Assembly (NCBI GenBank): GCA_963826695.1 | Contig: CAWGXZ010000001.1 | Location: 124,001 to 188,000, forward strand | DNA length: 64,000 nucleotides | Source: CAWGXZ01 sp963826695 | Lineage (GTDB): Bacteria; Pseudomonadota; Gammaproteobacteria; Burkholderiales; Burkholderiaceae_C | Reading direction: 5' to 3' | In this document: positions 8,068 through 27,276 of the stretch, piece by piece | Numbering within the stretch: the first letter of the stretch is position 1 | Layout of the letters: every line of letters begins with the position of its first letter | Program-made: the position numbers and the translations under genes | Notes under the pieces: model-generated | What the model was told of the DNA's origin: nothing | Database searches by the model: none | Seen by the model: the letters and a program-made list of their open reading frames with translations, nothing else

Positions 8068-9009
8068 TTATTCTCCCTTGCCTTCAGCCGGCGTCGGCGC
8101 GACCGCCTTGCGGACCCGCTTCACAGCCGGCGTGCGCACGCCATCGGCAGAAACCTCGGCAGGCTTTTCGGCACCGTCCTGCGGCGAGGAGCCGACCTGT
8201 GCGACTGCGCCACCCTGACGTGGACCGCGATCCCCGCCGGCGCCGCCACCACCTGCACCACCGTAGCCACCCGGCCGTCCGCGTCCACCCGGTGCGCCCG
8301 GCCCGCCCGGACGCGAGTTCCGACGTGGACGGCGATCGTCCTCGGCTCCCGGCGGCGTCACGATGCCTGGCGATTCACCATTGGCCAAACGGTCGCCCCG
8401 ATAGACCCAGCACTTGACACCGATGACGCCATAGGTCGTCTTGGCTTCGGAAAAGCCGTAGTCGATGTCGGCCTTCAGCGTGTGCAGCGGCACGCGACCT
8501 TCGCGGTACCACTCGCAGCGTGCGATCTCGATGCCGTTGAGCCGCCCCGACGACATCAGCTTGATGCCCTGCGCACCCAACCGCATCGCGTTCTGCATCG
8601 CGCGCTTCATCGCACGGCGGAACATGATCCGCTTCTCGAGCTGCTGCGTGATGCTGTCGGCGATCAACTGCGCATCGACCTCGGGCTTGCGCACCTCTTC
8701 GATGTTGACGGCGACCGGCACCCCGAGGCGACGCGTCAGCTCCGCCTTCAGGTTCTCGATGTCCTCGCCCTTCTTGCCGATGACCACGCCCGGGCGCGCT
8801 GAATAGATCGTGATGCGGGCATTCTTCGCCGGCCGCTCGATCAGGATGCGCGAGACGGCAGCGCTCTTCAGGCGGACCTTCAGGTATTCGCGAACCTTCA
8901 GATCTTCGGCGAGCATCGTCGCGAAGTTCTTGTTCGACGCGTACCAGCGCGAAGTCCAGTTGCGCGTGACCGGCAGACGAAATCCGGTCGGGTGAATTTT
9001 TTGTCCCAT
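8068..9009 (-). CDS. rpsC: 30S ribosomal protein S3 with a long Gly/Pro/Arg-rich tail
   Basis: S3 lines the mRNA entry tunnel. Residues 1-212 hold the normal fold: KH domain with VVIGKKGEDI (about 75-84) and the C-terminal domain with LGAQGIKLMSSGRLNGIEIA. Residues about 213-313 are an extra low-complexity tail: first acidic/basic (AEDDRRPRRNSR), then Gly-rich (GGRGRPGGYGGAGGGGAGGD), then an Ala/Lys/Pro stretch ending EGKGE. Total 313 residues against 233 in E. coli. Betaproteobacterial S3 often has some C-terminal extension; this one is long. Confidence 0.95.
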   Translation of the reverse strand: MGQKIHPTGFRLPVTRNWTSRWYASNKNFATMLAEDLKVREYLKVRLKSAAVSRILIERPAKNARITIYSARPGVVIGKKGEDIENLKAELTRRLGVPVAVNIEEVRKPEVDAQLIADSITQQLEKRIMFRRAMKRAMQNAMRLGAQGIKLMSSGRLNGIEIARCEWYREGRVPLHTLKADIDYGFSEAKTTYGVIGVKCWVYRGDRLANGESPGIVTPPGAEDDRRPRRNSRPGGPGAPGGRGRPGGYGGAGGGGAGGDRGPRQGGAVAQVGSSPQDGAEKPAEVSADGVRTPAVKRVRKAVAPTPAEGKGE

Positions 9010-9029
9010 GGATGTCCTTAGCCTGCTGC

Positions 9030-9359
9030 TCAGTTGCCGACGGTCAGGTAGATGTGGCAGGTCGGCTTGCTGATGCGGTTGCCGCGGCCCTTGGCCCGAG
9101 CCGAGAAGCGCTTCAACGTCGCGCCCTGCTCGATGAAGATCGACTTCACCTGCAACTCGTCGATATCGGCGCCGTCGTTGTGCTCGGCATTGGCGATGGC
9201 CGACTCGAGCGCCTTCTTGACGATGCCGGCGGCCTTCTTGGGCGTGAACTCCAGGATGTTGAGTGCCTGGGCGACCGAACGGCCGCGAACCAGGTCGGCG
9301 ACGAGCCGGCCCTTGTCGACCGAGAGTCGCACGCCGCGAACGATTGAACGGGTTTCCAT
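9030..9359 (-). CDS. rplV: 50S ribosomal protein L22
   Basis: 109-residue exit-tunnel protein. It shows GVRLSVDKGRLVADLVRGRSV (about 9-29, given in two parts: GVRLSVDKGR and LVADLVRGRSV) and the C-terminal RAKGRGNRISKPTCHIYL. The beta-hairpin loop affected in macrolide resistance (about 80-95) has the ordinary sequence. It lies between rpsS and rpsC in S10 order. Confidence 0.96.
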   Translation of the reverse strand: METRSIVRGVRLSVDKGRLVADLVRGRSVAQALNILEFTPKKAAGIVKKALESAIANAEHNDGADIDELQVKSIFIEQGATLKRFSARAKGRGNRISKPTCHIYLTVGN

Positions 9360-9371
9360 CGTCGTGGCTCC

Positions 9372-9650
9372 TTATTTCTTCCCGGCCTTCTTGTCGGCCG
9401 GGTGCCCCTTGAAGGTGCGCGTCAGCGCAAACTCTCCGAGCTTGTGGCCGACCATCTGGTCGGTGACGTAGACCGGCACGTGCTGCTTGCCGTTGTGGAC
9501 GGCGATCGTCACGCCGATGAAGTCGGGCAGGATCGTCGAGCGGCGCGACCAGGTCTTGATCGGCTTCTTGTCCTTGATCGCAACCGCCTTCTCGACCTTG
9601 GCCAGCAGATGGCTGTCGACGAACGGGCCCTTTTTTAGTGAACGGCTCAT
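9372..9650 (-). CDS. rpsS: 30S ribosomal protein S19
   Basis: 92 residues from ATG at 9650, MSRSLKKGPFVDSHLLAKVE, the invariant S19 start. Signature IKTWSRRSTILPDFIG (about 31-46) and GHKLGEFALTRTFKGH (about 68-83). The upstream in-frame extension overlaps rplB and is not conserved. Confidence 0.97.
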   Translation of the reverse strand: MSRSLKKGPFVDSHLLAKVEKAVAIKDKKPIKTWSRRSTILPDFIGVTIAVHNGKQHVPVYVTDQMVGHKLGEFALTRTFKGHPADKKAGKK

Positions 9651-9667
9651 GGGCTGTTCCCTTCCGG

Positions 9668-10492
9668 TTACTTCTTGCGCCGCGAGACGATCATCGTCTG
9701 CGTGCGCTTGTTGTTGCGGGTGCGATAGCCCTTGGTCATCGTGTTCCACGGCGAAACCGGCACCTGGCCCTCGCCGGTGCGGCCTTCGCCGCCGCCGTGC
9801 GGATGGTCGACCGGGTTCATCGCCACACCGCGCACGGTCGGACGAATACCCTGCCAGCGACGCGCGCCGGCCTTGCCGTACTGCCGCAGGTTGTGCTCTT
9901 CGTTCGACACTTCGCCGATGGTCGCGCGGCAGTCGATGTGGATGCGCCGCACTTCACCCGAGCGCAACCGCAGCTGCGCGTAGGTGCCCTCGCGCGCCAG
10001 CAGCGTCACCGCGGTGCCGGCCGAACGCGCGATCTGCGCGCCCTTGCCAGGCAGCATCTCGACGCAGTGAATGGTCGAGCCGACGGGGATGTTGCGGATC
10101 GGCAGCGTGTTGCCGGCCTTGATCGGCGCCTCGGCGCCACTCAGCAACGTTGCGCCGACCTCCAGCCCACGCGGCGCGATGACATAGCGACGCTCGCCGT
10201 CGGCATAGACCACCAGCGCGATGTGCGCAGTGCGGTTCGGGTCGTACTCGATGCGCTCGACCTTCGCCGGAATGCCGTCCTTGTTGCGCACGAAGTCGAC
10301 CACGCGGTAGTGGTGCTTGTGACCACCGCCCTTGTGGCGAATGGTGATGTGGCCGTTGTTGTTGCGGCCGGCGTTCTGCATCTGCGGCTCGAGCAGCGAC
10401 GCTTCCGGCTTGCCCTTGTGCAGATGCGGATGCACGACCTTGACCACCCCCCGGCGACCGGGCGATGTCGGCTTGACCTTGATAACCGGCAT
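9668..10492 (-). CDS. rplB: 50S ribosomal protein L2
   Basis: 274-residue protein essential for subunit association and peptidyl transfer. The C-terminal motif GVAMNPVDHPHGGGEGRTG (about 223-241) carries the conserved His. Its first base is shared with the rplW stop (1 bp overlap). It lies in standard S10 order rplW-rplB-rpsS. Confidence 0.97.
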   Translation of the reverse strand: MPVIKVKPTSPGRRGVVKVVHPHLHKGKPEASLLEPQMQNAGRNNNGHITIRHKGGGHKHHYRVVDFVRNKDGIPAKVERIEYDPNRTAHIALVVYADGERRYVIAPRGLEVGATLLSGAEAPIKAGNTLPIRNIPVGSTIHCVEMLPGKGAQIARSAGTAVTLLAREGTYAQLRLRSGEVRRIHIDCRATIGEVSNEEHNLRQYGKAGARRWQGIRPTVRGVAMNPVDHPHGGGEGRTGEGQVPVSPWNTMTKGYRTRNNKRTQTMIVSRRKK

Positions 10493-10821
10493 TACGCGCC
10501 CTCCCCGCTGAAGTTCAATTCCTGCCCCGGCTTCAACGAGACGTAGGCCTTCTTGATGTGGTCGCGACGGCCGATCGAGCGGCCGAACTTCTTGACCTTG
10601 CCCTTTTGGCGGACCGTCTGCACCGACGCGACTTCGACCTTGAAAAGCAGCTCGACCGCCGCCTTGATCTCGGGCTTGGTCGCATCGCGCAGCACCTTGA
10701 ACAGCACCTGGTTGTGCTTGTCGGCAACGTAGGTGCCCTTTTCCGAGACGATCGGAGCCACCAGCACCTGCGAAAGGCGGTTCTCCGCGTACTTCACGCC
10801 CGTGGTATTGAACGAGCTCAT
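10492..10821 (-). CDS. rplW: 50S ribosomal protein L23
   Basis: 109-residue exit-tunnel protein that docks trigger factor and SRP. Conserved: LSQVLVAPIVSEKGTYVAD (about 16-34) and VQTVRQKGKVKKFGRSIGRR (about 67-86). It overlaps rplD by 4 bp (ATGA) and rplB by 1 bp, so translation is coupled. Confidence 0.96.
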   Translation of the reverse strand: MSSFNTTGVKYAENRLSQVLVAPIVSEKGTYVADKHNQVLFKVLRDATKPEIKAAVELLFKVEVASVQTVRQKGKVKKFGRSIGRRDHIKKAYVSLKPGQELNFSGEGA

Positions 10822-11438
10822 GCCAGCATCTCCCTGAGTTGCTCGATCGCGCCCTTCGTCACCAGCACCTTCTTGAAGTGCACCAGCGAGAGCGGGTCGG
10901 CGTAACGCGGCTCGACGACGAGCACGTTGGTGAGATTTCGCGACGCGAGCAACAGGTTTTCGTCGATCTCGTGCGAAATGACGAGCACCGAACTGAGCCC
11001 CATCGCCTTGAACTTGTCGGCGAGCAACTTGGTTTTGGGCGCGTCCACCGAAAGCGTCTCGACGACGGCGAGCCGGCCTTCACGCGCCAGCTGCGAGAAG
11101 ATCGACGCCATGCCGGCGCGGTACATCTTCTTGTTGACCTTCTGGGTGAAGTTCTCGTCGGGGCTGTTCGGGAAAATCCGGCCGCCTCCGCGCCACAGCG
11201 GCGACGAGGTCATGCCGGCCCGTGCGCGGCCGGTGCCCTTCTGGCGCCACGGCTTCTTGGTCGAGTGCTTGACCTCGGCGCGGTCGAGCTGCGCCCGTGT
11301 GCCCTGGCGTGCATTGGCCTGGAAGGCAACGACGATCTGGTGGATCAGCGCTTCGTTGTAGTCACGCGCGAAGACGGTGTCGGGCGCGTCGACCTTCGAA
11401 GTCGCCTGACCTTGTGCGTCGAGGAGTTCGAGCTGCAT
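10818..11438 (-). CDS. rplD: 50S ribosomal protein L4
   Basis: 206-residue tunnel protein. The extended loop has KPWRQKGTGRARAGMTSSPLWRGGG (about residues 63-87; key motif RQKGTGRARAG). In E. coli L4 autoregulates the S10 operon both in transcription and translation; whether that occurs here is unknown. It overlaps rplC by 1 bp and rplW by 4 bp. Confidence 0.97.
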   Translation of the reverse strand: MQLELLDAQGQATSKVDAPDTVFARDYNEALIHQIVVAFQANARQGTRAQLDRAEVKHSTKKPWRQKGTGRARAGMTSSPLWRGGGRIFPNSPDENFTQKVNKKMYRAGMASIFSQLAREGRLAVVETLSVDAPKTKLLADKFKAMGLSSVLVISHEIDENLLLASRNLTNVLVVEPRYADPLSLVHFKKVLVTKGAIEQLREMLA

Positions 11439-12118
11439 CAGTTCGCTCCCTTCTTGGCCTTGGCCTTGATGGCCGGGCTGACCACGACGTGGCCGTTCTT
11501 CGCGCCGGGCACGGCACCGCGAACCAGCAGCAGCTGGCGCGCTTCGTCGATGCGAACGATGTCGAGGTTCTGCGTCGTCTTGGTGACATCGCCGCGATGG
11601 CCCGACATCTTCTTGCCGGGGAACACGCGACCGGGGTCCTGCGCCATCGAGATCGAGCCGGGCACGTTGTGCGAGCGGCTGTTGCCGTGCGAAGCGCGCT
11701 GCGACTTGAAGTTGTGCCGCTTGATCGTTCCGGTGAAGCCCTTGCCGATCGACCTGGCCTGGACGTCGACCCGCTCGCCGACGGCAAAGATGCCGATCGG
11801 CAAGGTGGCGCCCGGCGCGTAGCTGGCTGCGACGTCGGCCGGAACCCGGAACTCTTTCAGGATCTCGCCGGCTTCGACCCCTGCCTTGGCAAGGTGGCCT
11901 GCCTCGGGCTTGCTGACACGCGACGCCTTGCGGCTGCCGAATGCCACCTGGAGCGCGGTGTAGCCGTCGGTCTCTGCGGTCTTGACCTGGGTCACGCGGT
12001 TGTTGGACACGTCGAGCACGGTCACGGGAATGGCGTCGCCATCGTCCGTGAACACGCGCATCATGCCCACCTTGCGTCCCAGCAATCCCAGGCGCTCGCC
12101 TGGATTCGTGGTCGTCAT
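11438..12118 (-). CDS. rplC: 50S ribosomal protein L3
   Basis: 226 residues from ATG at 12118, chosen because GGAGAA lies 6 bp upstream and the family core LGLLGRKVGMMRVFTDDG follows after eight residues. An ATG 13 codons further up is also in frame but lacks support. The motif KGFTGTIKRHNFKSQRASHG (about 124-143), next to the methylated Gln of the PrmB target region, is present. Confidence 0.95.
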   Translation of the reverse strand: MTTTNPGERLGLLGRKVGMMRVFTDDGDAIPVTVLDVSNNRVTQVKTAETDGYTALQVAFGSRKASRVSKPEAGHLAKAGVEAGEILKEFRVPADVAASYAPGATLPIGIFAVGERVDVQARSIGKGFTGTIKRHNFKSQRASHGNSRSHNVPGSISMAQDPGRVFPGKKMSGHRGDVTKTTQNLDIVRIDEARQLLLVRGAVPGAKNGHVVVSPAIKAKAKKGAN

Positions 12119-12196
12119 GAATGTTCTCCGATTCCCTTGCGGAAACCTTTGTTGCACACGCCCGACATCGATTGGCCGGGCTGGATAATTCGGGAG

Positions 12197-12241
12197 CCGG
12201 GCACTTGCCCGGTCTCTCGCGAAAAGCCGGCGAGTATAGCA
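12197..12241 (-). promoter_or_regulatory. extended -10 promoter and leader hairpin before rplC
   Basis: In the 141 bp between rpsJ and rplC the reverse strand has TGC TATACT (12241-12233), an extended -10 element with no clear -35, followed about 20 nt downstream by a perfect six-base stem with four-base loop, CCGGGC-AAGT-GCCCGG (12212-12197). This could be an internal start for rplC onward, or a regulatory leader. Seen in sequence; function is inferred. Confidence 0.45.
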
Positions 12242-12259
12242 GCGCCGGCCCTTGCTGAC

Positions 12260-12571
12260 TTACTGCAGCTTGATTTCCACGTCGACGCCCGCGGGGAGGT
12301 CGAGCTTCATCAGCGCGTCGACCGTCTTGTCGGTCGGGTCGATGATGTCCATCAGACGCTGGTGCGTGCGAATCTCGAACTGGTCACGCGAGGTCTTGTT
12401 GACGTGCGGAGACCGAAGAATGTCGAAGCGCTGCATGCGCGTCGGCAGCGGAACCGGGCCCTTGACGATGGCGCCGGTGCGCTTGGCGGTGTCGACGATC
12501 TCGAGCGCCGACTGGTCGATCAACTTGTAGTCGAACGCCTTCAGGCGAATTCGAATCTTTTGCTTTTGCAT
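12260..12571 (-). CDS. rpsJ: 30S ribosomal protein S10 / NusE
   Basis: 103 residues: MQKQKIRIRLKAFDYKLIDQ is the standard S10 start, with ALEIVDTAKRTGAIVKGPVPLPT (about residues 22-44). S10 also acts as NusE in antitermination complexes. It follows tuf by 73 bp, joining the str and S10 gene sets as is usual in betaproteobacteria. Confidence 0.97.
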   Translation of the reverse strand: MQKQKIRIRLKAFDYKLIDQSALEIVDTAKRTGAIVKGPVPLPTRMQRFDILRSPHVNKTSRDQFEIRTHQRLMDIIDPTDKTVDALMKLDLPAGVDVEIKLQ

Positions 12572-12644
12572 GACGGTTCCTTAAAGAGCAATGCGCCCGA
12601 TCGGGCGTGCAACGGGTCGGCGTGCAAGCCGACCCTGGCTGGCC

Positions 12645-13835
<1,191 letters not shown>

Positions 13836-13944
13836 TTTTCCAGCTCCGGATCAAAGAACAGTTTCCAGTGACGGGTTTAAGGTTTCCGAAGTCAGGTGGA
13901 GTCGGCTGCCACTGGCAGCAGCCGCCCTGAAATCGAAGACCGGT

Positions 13945-13966
13945 GGGCGCTCGCGGCCGAGCGCCC
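13945..13966 (-). other. perfect hairpin between fusA and tuf
   Basis: Nine-base perfect stem with four-base loop (GGGCGCTCG ... CGAGCGCCC on the reverse strand), two bases after the fusA stop codon. No U-run follows, so it is not a classic intrinsic terminator. It may stabilise the fusA 3' end or tune read-through into tuf. Confidence 0.4.
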
Positions 13967-13968
13967 GA

Positions 13969-16071
<2,103 letters not shown>

Positions 16072-16081
16072 GGTTCACTCC

Positions 16082-16124
16082 AAAAACAGGGCCGCTCGCG
16101 GGTCGGTCAGACCCGAAGAGCGGC
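16082..16124 (-). terminator. hairpin plus U-run between rpsG and fusA
   Basis: On the reverse strand a two-part stem (GCCGCTC/GAGCGGC outer, CGGGTC/GACCCG inner; 16124-16091) is followed by CCTG and five T (16086-16082). The fusA ribosome-binding site GGAG comes straight after. This resembles an intrinsic terminator used as an attenuator to alter the rpsG:fusA ratio. Strength and use are inferred. Confidence 0.5.
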
Positions 16125-16139
16125 CGGAAACGGGTCGAG

Positions 16140-16610
16140 TTAGAAGCGGAAGTGCGAGAACGCCTTGTTGGCTTCGGCCATGCGGTGCACTTCGTCGCGC
16201 TTCTTCATCGCGCCACCACGGCCTTCGACCGCTTCCAGCAGCTCGTTGGCAAGACGCTGCGCCATCGACTTCTCGCCACGCTTGCGTGCCGATTCCTTGA
16301 GCCAGCGCATCGCCAGCGCGACACGGCGCACCGGGCGAACTTCGACTGGCACCTGGTAGTTGGCGCCGCCGACCCGACGCGACTTCACCTCGACCATCGG
16401 CTTGATGTTGTTCAGGGCGACCATGAAGATCTCGAGCGGATCCTTGCCCGACTTGGTTTCGACCTGTTCGAGCGCTCCGTAGATGATCCGCTCGGCGACC
16501 GCCTTCTTGCCGGACTCCATGATCACGTTCATGAACTTCGAGAGATCGACCGATCCATACTTGGGATCGGGAAGAATGTCCCGTTTGGGGACTTCGCGAC
16601 GACGTGGCAT
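16140..16610 (-). CDS. rpsG: 30S ribosomal protein S7
   Basis: 156-residue head-assembly protein: MPRRREVPKRDILPDPKYGS start, then MRWLKESARKRGEKSMAQRL (about 113-132). In E. coli S7 represses the str operon by binding the rpsL-rpsG intercistronic mRNA. The 128 bp gap upstream here contains two perfect hairpins that would be candidate sites. Confidence 0.97.
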   Translation of the reverse strand: MPRRREVPKRDILPDPKYGSVDLSKFMNVIMESGKKAVAERIIYGALEQVETKSGKDPLEIFMVALNNIKPMVEVKSRRVGGANYQVPVEVRPVRRVALAMRWLKESARKRGEKSMAQRLANELLEAVEGRGGAMKKRDEVHRMAEANKAFSHFRF

Positions 16611-16684
16611 TGCACTTCCTTTGATTCAGTTGGCTGCAACCGGACGGCTGCAGCCGGGACGCCCGACACGGACGCCCACTTACT

Positions 16685-16728
16685 CGACCGGGTTACCGGT
16701 CGATGCGGCCGGCTCGATGCGCCGGCCG
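16685..16728 (-). other. two perfect hairpins in the rpsL-rpsG intercistronic gap
   Basis: CGACCGG-TAAC-CCGGTCG (16702-16685) and CGGCCGGC-seven-base loop-GCCGGCCG (16728-16706) lie back to back after rpsL. The location equals that of the S7 translational operator of E. coli, but I did not recognise the S7-binding consensus, so the link is only positional. Confidence 0.35.
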
Positions 16729-16738
16729 AGGTTCGGCC

Positions 16739-17116
16739 TCAGGCCTTCTTCGGACGCTTCGCGCCGTACTTCGAACGCGATTGCTTGCGGTCCTTCACAC
16801 CCTGGAGGTCGAGCGAACCGCGCACGATGTGGTAGCGCACGCCCGGCAAGTCCTTGACACGGCCGCCGCGCACCAGCACGACGCTGTGCTCCTGCAGGTT
16901 GTGGCCTTCGCCGCCGATGTAGGAAATGATCTCGAAACCGTTGGTCAGGCGCACCTTGGCGACCTTGCGCAACGCCGAGTTCGGCTTCTTCGGCGTCGTC
17001 GTGTACACGCGGGTGCAAACTCCGCGGCGCTGCGGTCCGCCCTGCAGCGCAGGCGACTTCGAGTTCACGACCTCGGTTTCGCGGCCGTGGCGCACGAGTT
17101 GGTTGATGGTTGGCAT
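16739..17116 (-). CDS. rpsL: 30S ribosomal protein S12
   Basis: 125 residues from ATG at 17116 (MPTINQLVRHGRETEV). An upstream in-frame GTG is not conserved. The decoding loop TTTPKKPNSALRKVAKVRL and GGRVKDLPGVRYH carry the wild-type Lys residues (E. coli 42 and 87 equivalents) expected for streptomycin sensitivity. First gene of the str set. Confidence 0.97.
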   Translation of the reverse strand: MPTINQLVRHGRETEVVNSKSPALQGGPQRRGVCTRVYTTTPKKPNSALRKVAKVRLTNGFEIISYIGGEGHNLQEHSVVLVRGGRVKDLPGVRYHIVRGSLDLQGVKDRKQSRSKYGAKRPKKA

Positions 17117-17196
17117 TTGTTGACTGTTCCCGTTGTGGGTCACACCGTGGTGGACGCCGGAATTCGACCCGCAACGCGGTGAACGAAAAGCCGACG

Positions 17197-17202
17197 ATTA
17201 TA
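17197..17202 (-). promoter_or_regulatory. candidate -10 of the str operon promoter
   Basis: A perfect TATAAT hexamer on the reverse strand, 81 bp upstream of the rpsL ATG, in the 164 bp rpoC-rpsL gap. I see no convincing -35 at 16-18 bp, so the assignment rests on the -10 and on the position where the E. coli str promoter lies. Confidence 0.5.
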
Positions 17203-17235
17203 TGTTCAGACGCATCGACGCGGCCGGGCCGCAGT

Positions 17236-17264
17236 GCTCGGCACGACCAGGCGTCGCGCCGAGC
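17236..17264 (-). other. long hairpin at the 3' end of rpoC
   Basis: A 12-pair stem (GCTCGGC, one G-U pair, CGAC / GTCG, GCCGAGC) with a five-base loop begins 17 bp after the rpoC stop. No U-run follows. It could end or protect the rpoBC transcript before the str promoter. Confidence 0.4.
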
Positions 17265-17280
17265 CCCGCCTTCCTGGACC

Positions 17281-21495
<4,215 letters not shown>

Positions 21496-21506
21496 GCATC
21501 TTCTCC

Positions 21507-25631
<4,125 letters not shown>

Positions 25632-25735
25632 GGGTCTCACTCCGTCTTCAGGGAAACGCACCAGGGCTCGGCGCGAATTCCCATCGGCGACTGTCGTTCA
25701 GCCCGCAAGGCGGCCGCGAAGCTCCACGCTCCGTT

Positions 25736-25775
25736 GCCGGCGCAATCCCTGCACATGCAGGGCTGCAACGCCGGC
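25736..25775 (-). other. nested stem-loop upstream of rpoB
   Basis: Outer perfect seven-base stem GCCGGCG/CGCCGGC encloses an inner perfect CCCTGCA/TGCAGGG stem. One of at least four phased stem-loops in the rplL-rpoB gap. On the transcript (reverse strand) it is the one nearest rpoB. Confidence 0.5.
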
Positions 25776-25828
25776 GGGGCCTTGCGAATGAAGCTTGGTG
25801 GCTGGCCACTACCAGCCGCTGGCGGACA

Positions 25829-25849
25829 ACCCTGGCGTTGCACCAGGGT
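25829..25849 (-). other. stem-loop upstream of rpoB
   Basis: Perfect seven-base stem ACCCTGG/CCAGGGT with a seven-base loop, third of the array in transcript order. Confidence 0.45.
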
Positions 25850-25882
25850 CCGACCAAACACGTTCTCTGCAGTCGGATCAGA

Positions 25883-25922
25883 GAACACTTGAAAGCGTTC
25901 CGCTGAGCGCTTTCAAGTGTTC
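25883..25922 (-). other. 15 bp perfect stem-loop, probable RNase III site
   Basis: GAACACTTGAAAGCG pairs perfectly with CGCTTTCAAGTGTTC across a ten-base loop. The long, uninterrupted helix with A/U-containing pairs stands out in this GC-rich DNA. In E. coli the same gap (rplL-rpoB) contains an RNase III processing hairpin downstream of an attenuator; the order is the same here. Confidence 0.65.
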
Positions 25923-25958
25923 CCGTGGGGCCACCGAGGTGGCGCCCAAGAGGGCAGA

Positions 25959-25990
25959 AAAGGCTGGGCACCGGTCGGCGCCCAGCCTTT
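25959..25990 (-). terminator. rplL-rpoB attenuator/terminator
   Basis: Reverse strand: an 11-base perfect stem AAAGGCTGGGC/GCCCAGCCTTT with a ten-base loop, ending in TTTTC, 14 bp after the rplL stop. The shape matches an intrinsic, probably partial, terminator that lowers rpoBC expression relative to rplJL, as known in E. coli. Confidence 0.75.
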
Positions 25991-26003
25991 GCCGCAAGTC
26001 GAC

Positions 26004-26381
<378 letters not shown>

Positions 26382-26423
26382 TTTGGTTTCCTAACAGTTC
26401 AGATGTTTGCAAGTAGCGGATCG

Positions 26424-26978
26424 TCAGGCGGCCGCAGCCGCCTCGGCGCCTTCGGGCGCATCAGCCACGGCCGGACTCTCTTCCTCGGCAGGGCCGCCGC
26501 GCTGCTCGGCGATGGCAGCCAGTACCCGCGCGATGCGCGAGACAGGCGACTGCATCAGGCCCAGCAGTTGCGCAAGCAGCACTTCCTTCGTCGGGATGGA
26601 AGCCAGTGACTTCAAACCCTCGGCGTCGAGCGCTTTGCCGGCATAGGCACCCGCCTTCAGGACCAGCTTGTCGTTGCCTTTGGAAAAGTCCGCGAGGACC
26701 TTGGCCGCTGCGACAGCGTCTTCCGAAAACCCGTAGATCAGCGGGCCGACCATGCTGGCCGAAGCCACCTCGAACGGGGTTCCGGCGACGGCCCGACGCG
26801 CGAGGGAGTTCTTCAGCACATGAAGGTACACCCCCTTGTCACGGGCCTGACGACGCAGCGCGTTCAGGTGTTCCACGGTCAAGCCACGGTACTCGGCCAG
26901 CGCGAGCGTCTGCGAACGGGCCACCTGGGCCGCCACATCGCTCACCACGGTCTGTTTCTCGTTGCGATTGAGACTCAA
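26424..26978 (-). CDS. rplJ: 50S ribosomal protein L10, TTG start
   Basis: 184-residue stalk base. The start is TTG at 26978 (S-L-N-R-N-E-K-Q follows), with GAGGAG about nine bases upstream and no closer ATG. Contains EYRGLTVEHLNALRRQARDK (about 29-48) and an Ala-rich C-terminal L7/L12-binding tail. Preceded by an L10 leader, so L10 (with L7/L12) very likely represses its own translation. Confidence 0.93.
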   Translation of the reverse strand: MSLNRNEKQTVVSDVAAQVARSQTLALAEYRGLTVEHLNALRRQARDKGVYLHVLKNSLARRAVAGTPFEVASASMVGPLIYGFSEDAVAAAKVLADFSKGNDKLVLKAGAYAGKALDAEGLKSLASIPTKEVLLAQLLGLMQSPVSRIARVLAAIAEQRGGPAEEESPAVADAPEGAEAAAAA

Positions 26979-27109
26979 AGGTCTGCTCCTCTCATTCGGC
27001 AGCCCTGGCGACCGATCGCCGATCGGTCACTTCGGGCACGCCTGGGTTCAGCGACCATCCGAACAGGGCTTCGGCAAACGAAATCGCTTCGCTCACGTGA
27101 CAACCTTTT

Positions 27110-27230
27110 CGGCGGGACCGCCATCTGCGCTGGCTTGTTGCAAGCCGACCGAAATCGGCTGCCGTCCATTAAGCGGCCACGAGGGCCGCACCAGCGGTCT
27201 TGGATGACCTGAATGCCCGAACCGGCACAC
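27110..27230 (-). promoter_or_regulatory. L10 leader (ribosomal protein autoregulatory RNA)
   Basis: The rplA-rplJ gap on the reverse strand contains CATCCAAGACCGCTGGTG, then CTTAATGG, then CCAGCGCAGATGGCGGTC. GACCGC pairs with GCGGTC around an internal loop containing GCAGA, the kink-turn-like layout of known L10 leaders. An Rfam L10_leader search would confirm. Confidence 0.7.
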
Positions 27231-27248
27231 CCAGCCCACCAATCTGTT

Positions 27249-27268
27249 GCCCGGCGCACGCGCCGGGC
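27249..27268 (-). other. hairpin after rplA
   Basis: Nine-base perfect stem GCCCGGCGC/GCGCCGGGC with a two-base loop, nine bases after the rplA stop. No U-run. May mark the 3' boundary of the rplKA message. Confidence 0.45.
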
Positions 27269-27276
27269 TGTCGAAG

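Noticed and set aside
25736..25922. Repeated stem-loops as a CRISPR array
   Set aside because: The stems differ in sequence and spacing; there is no repeated unit and no cas gene in the window.
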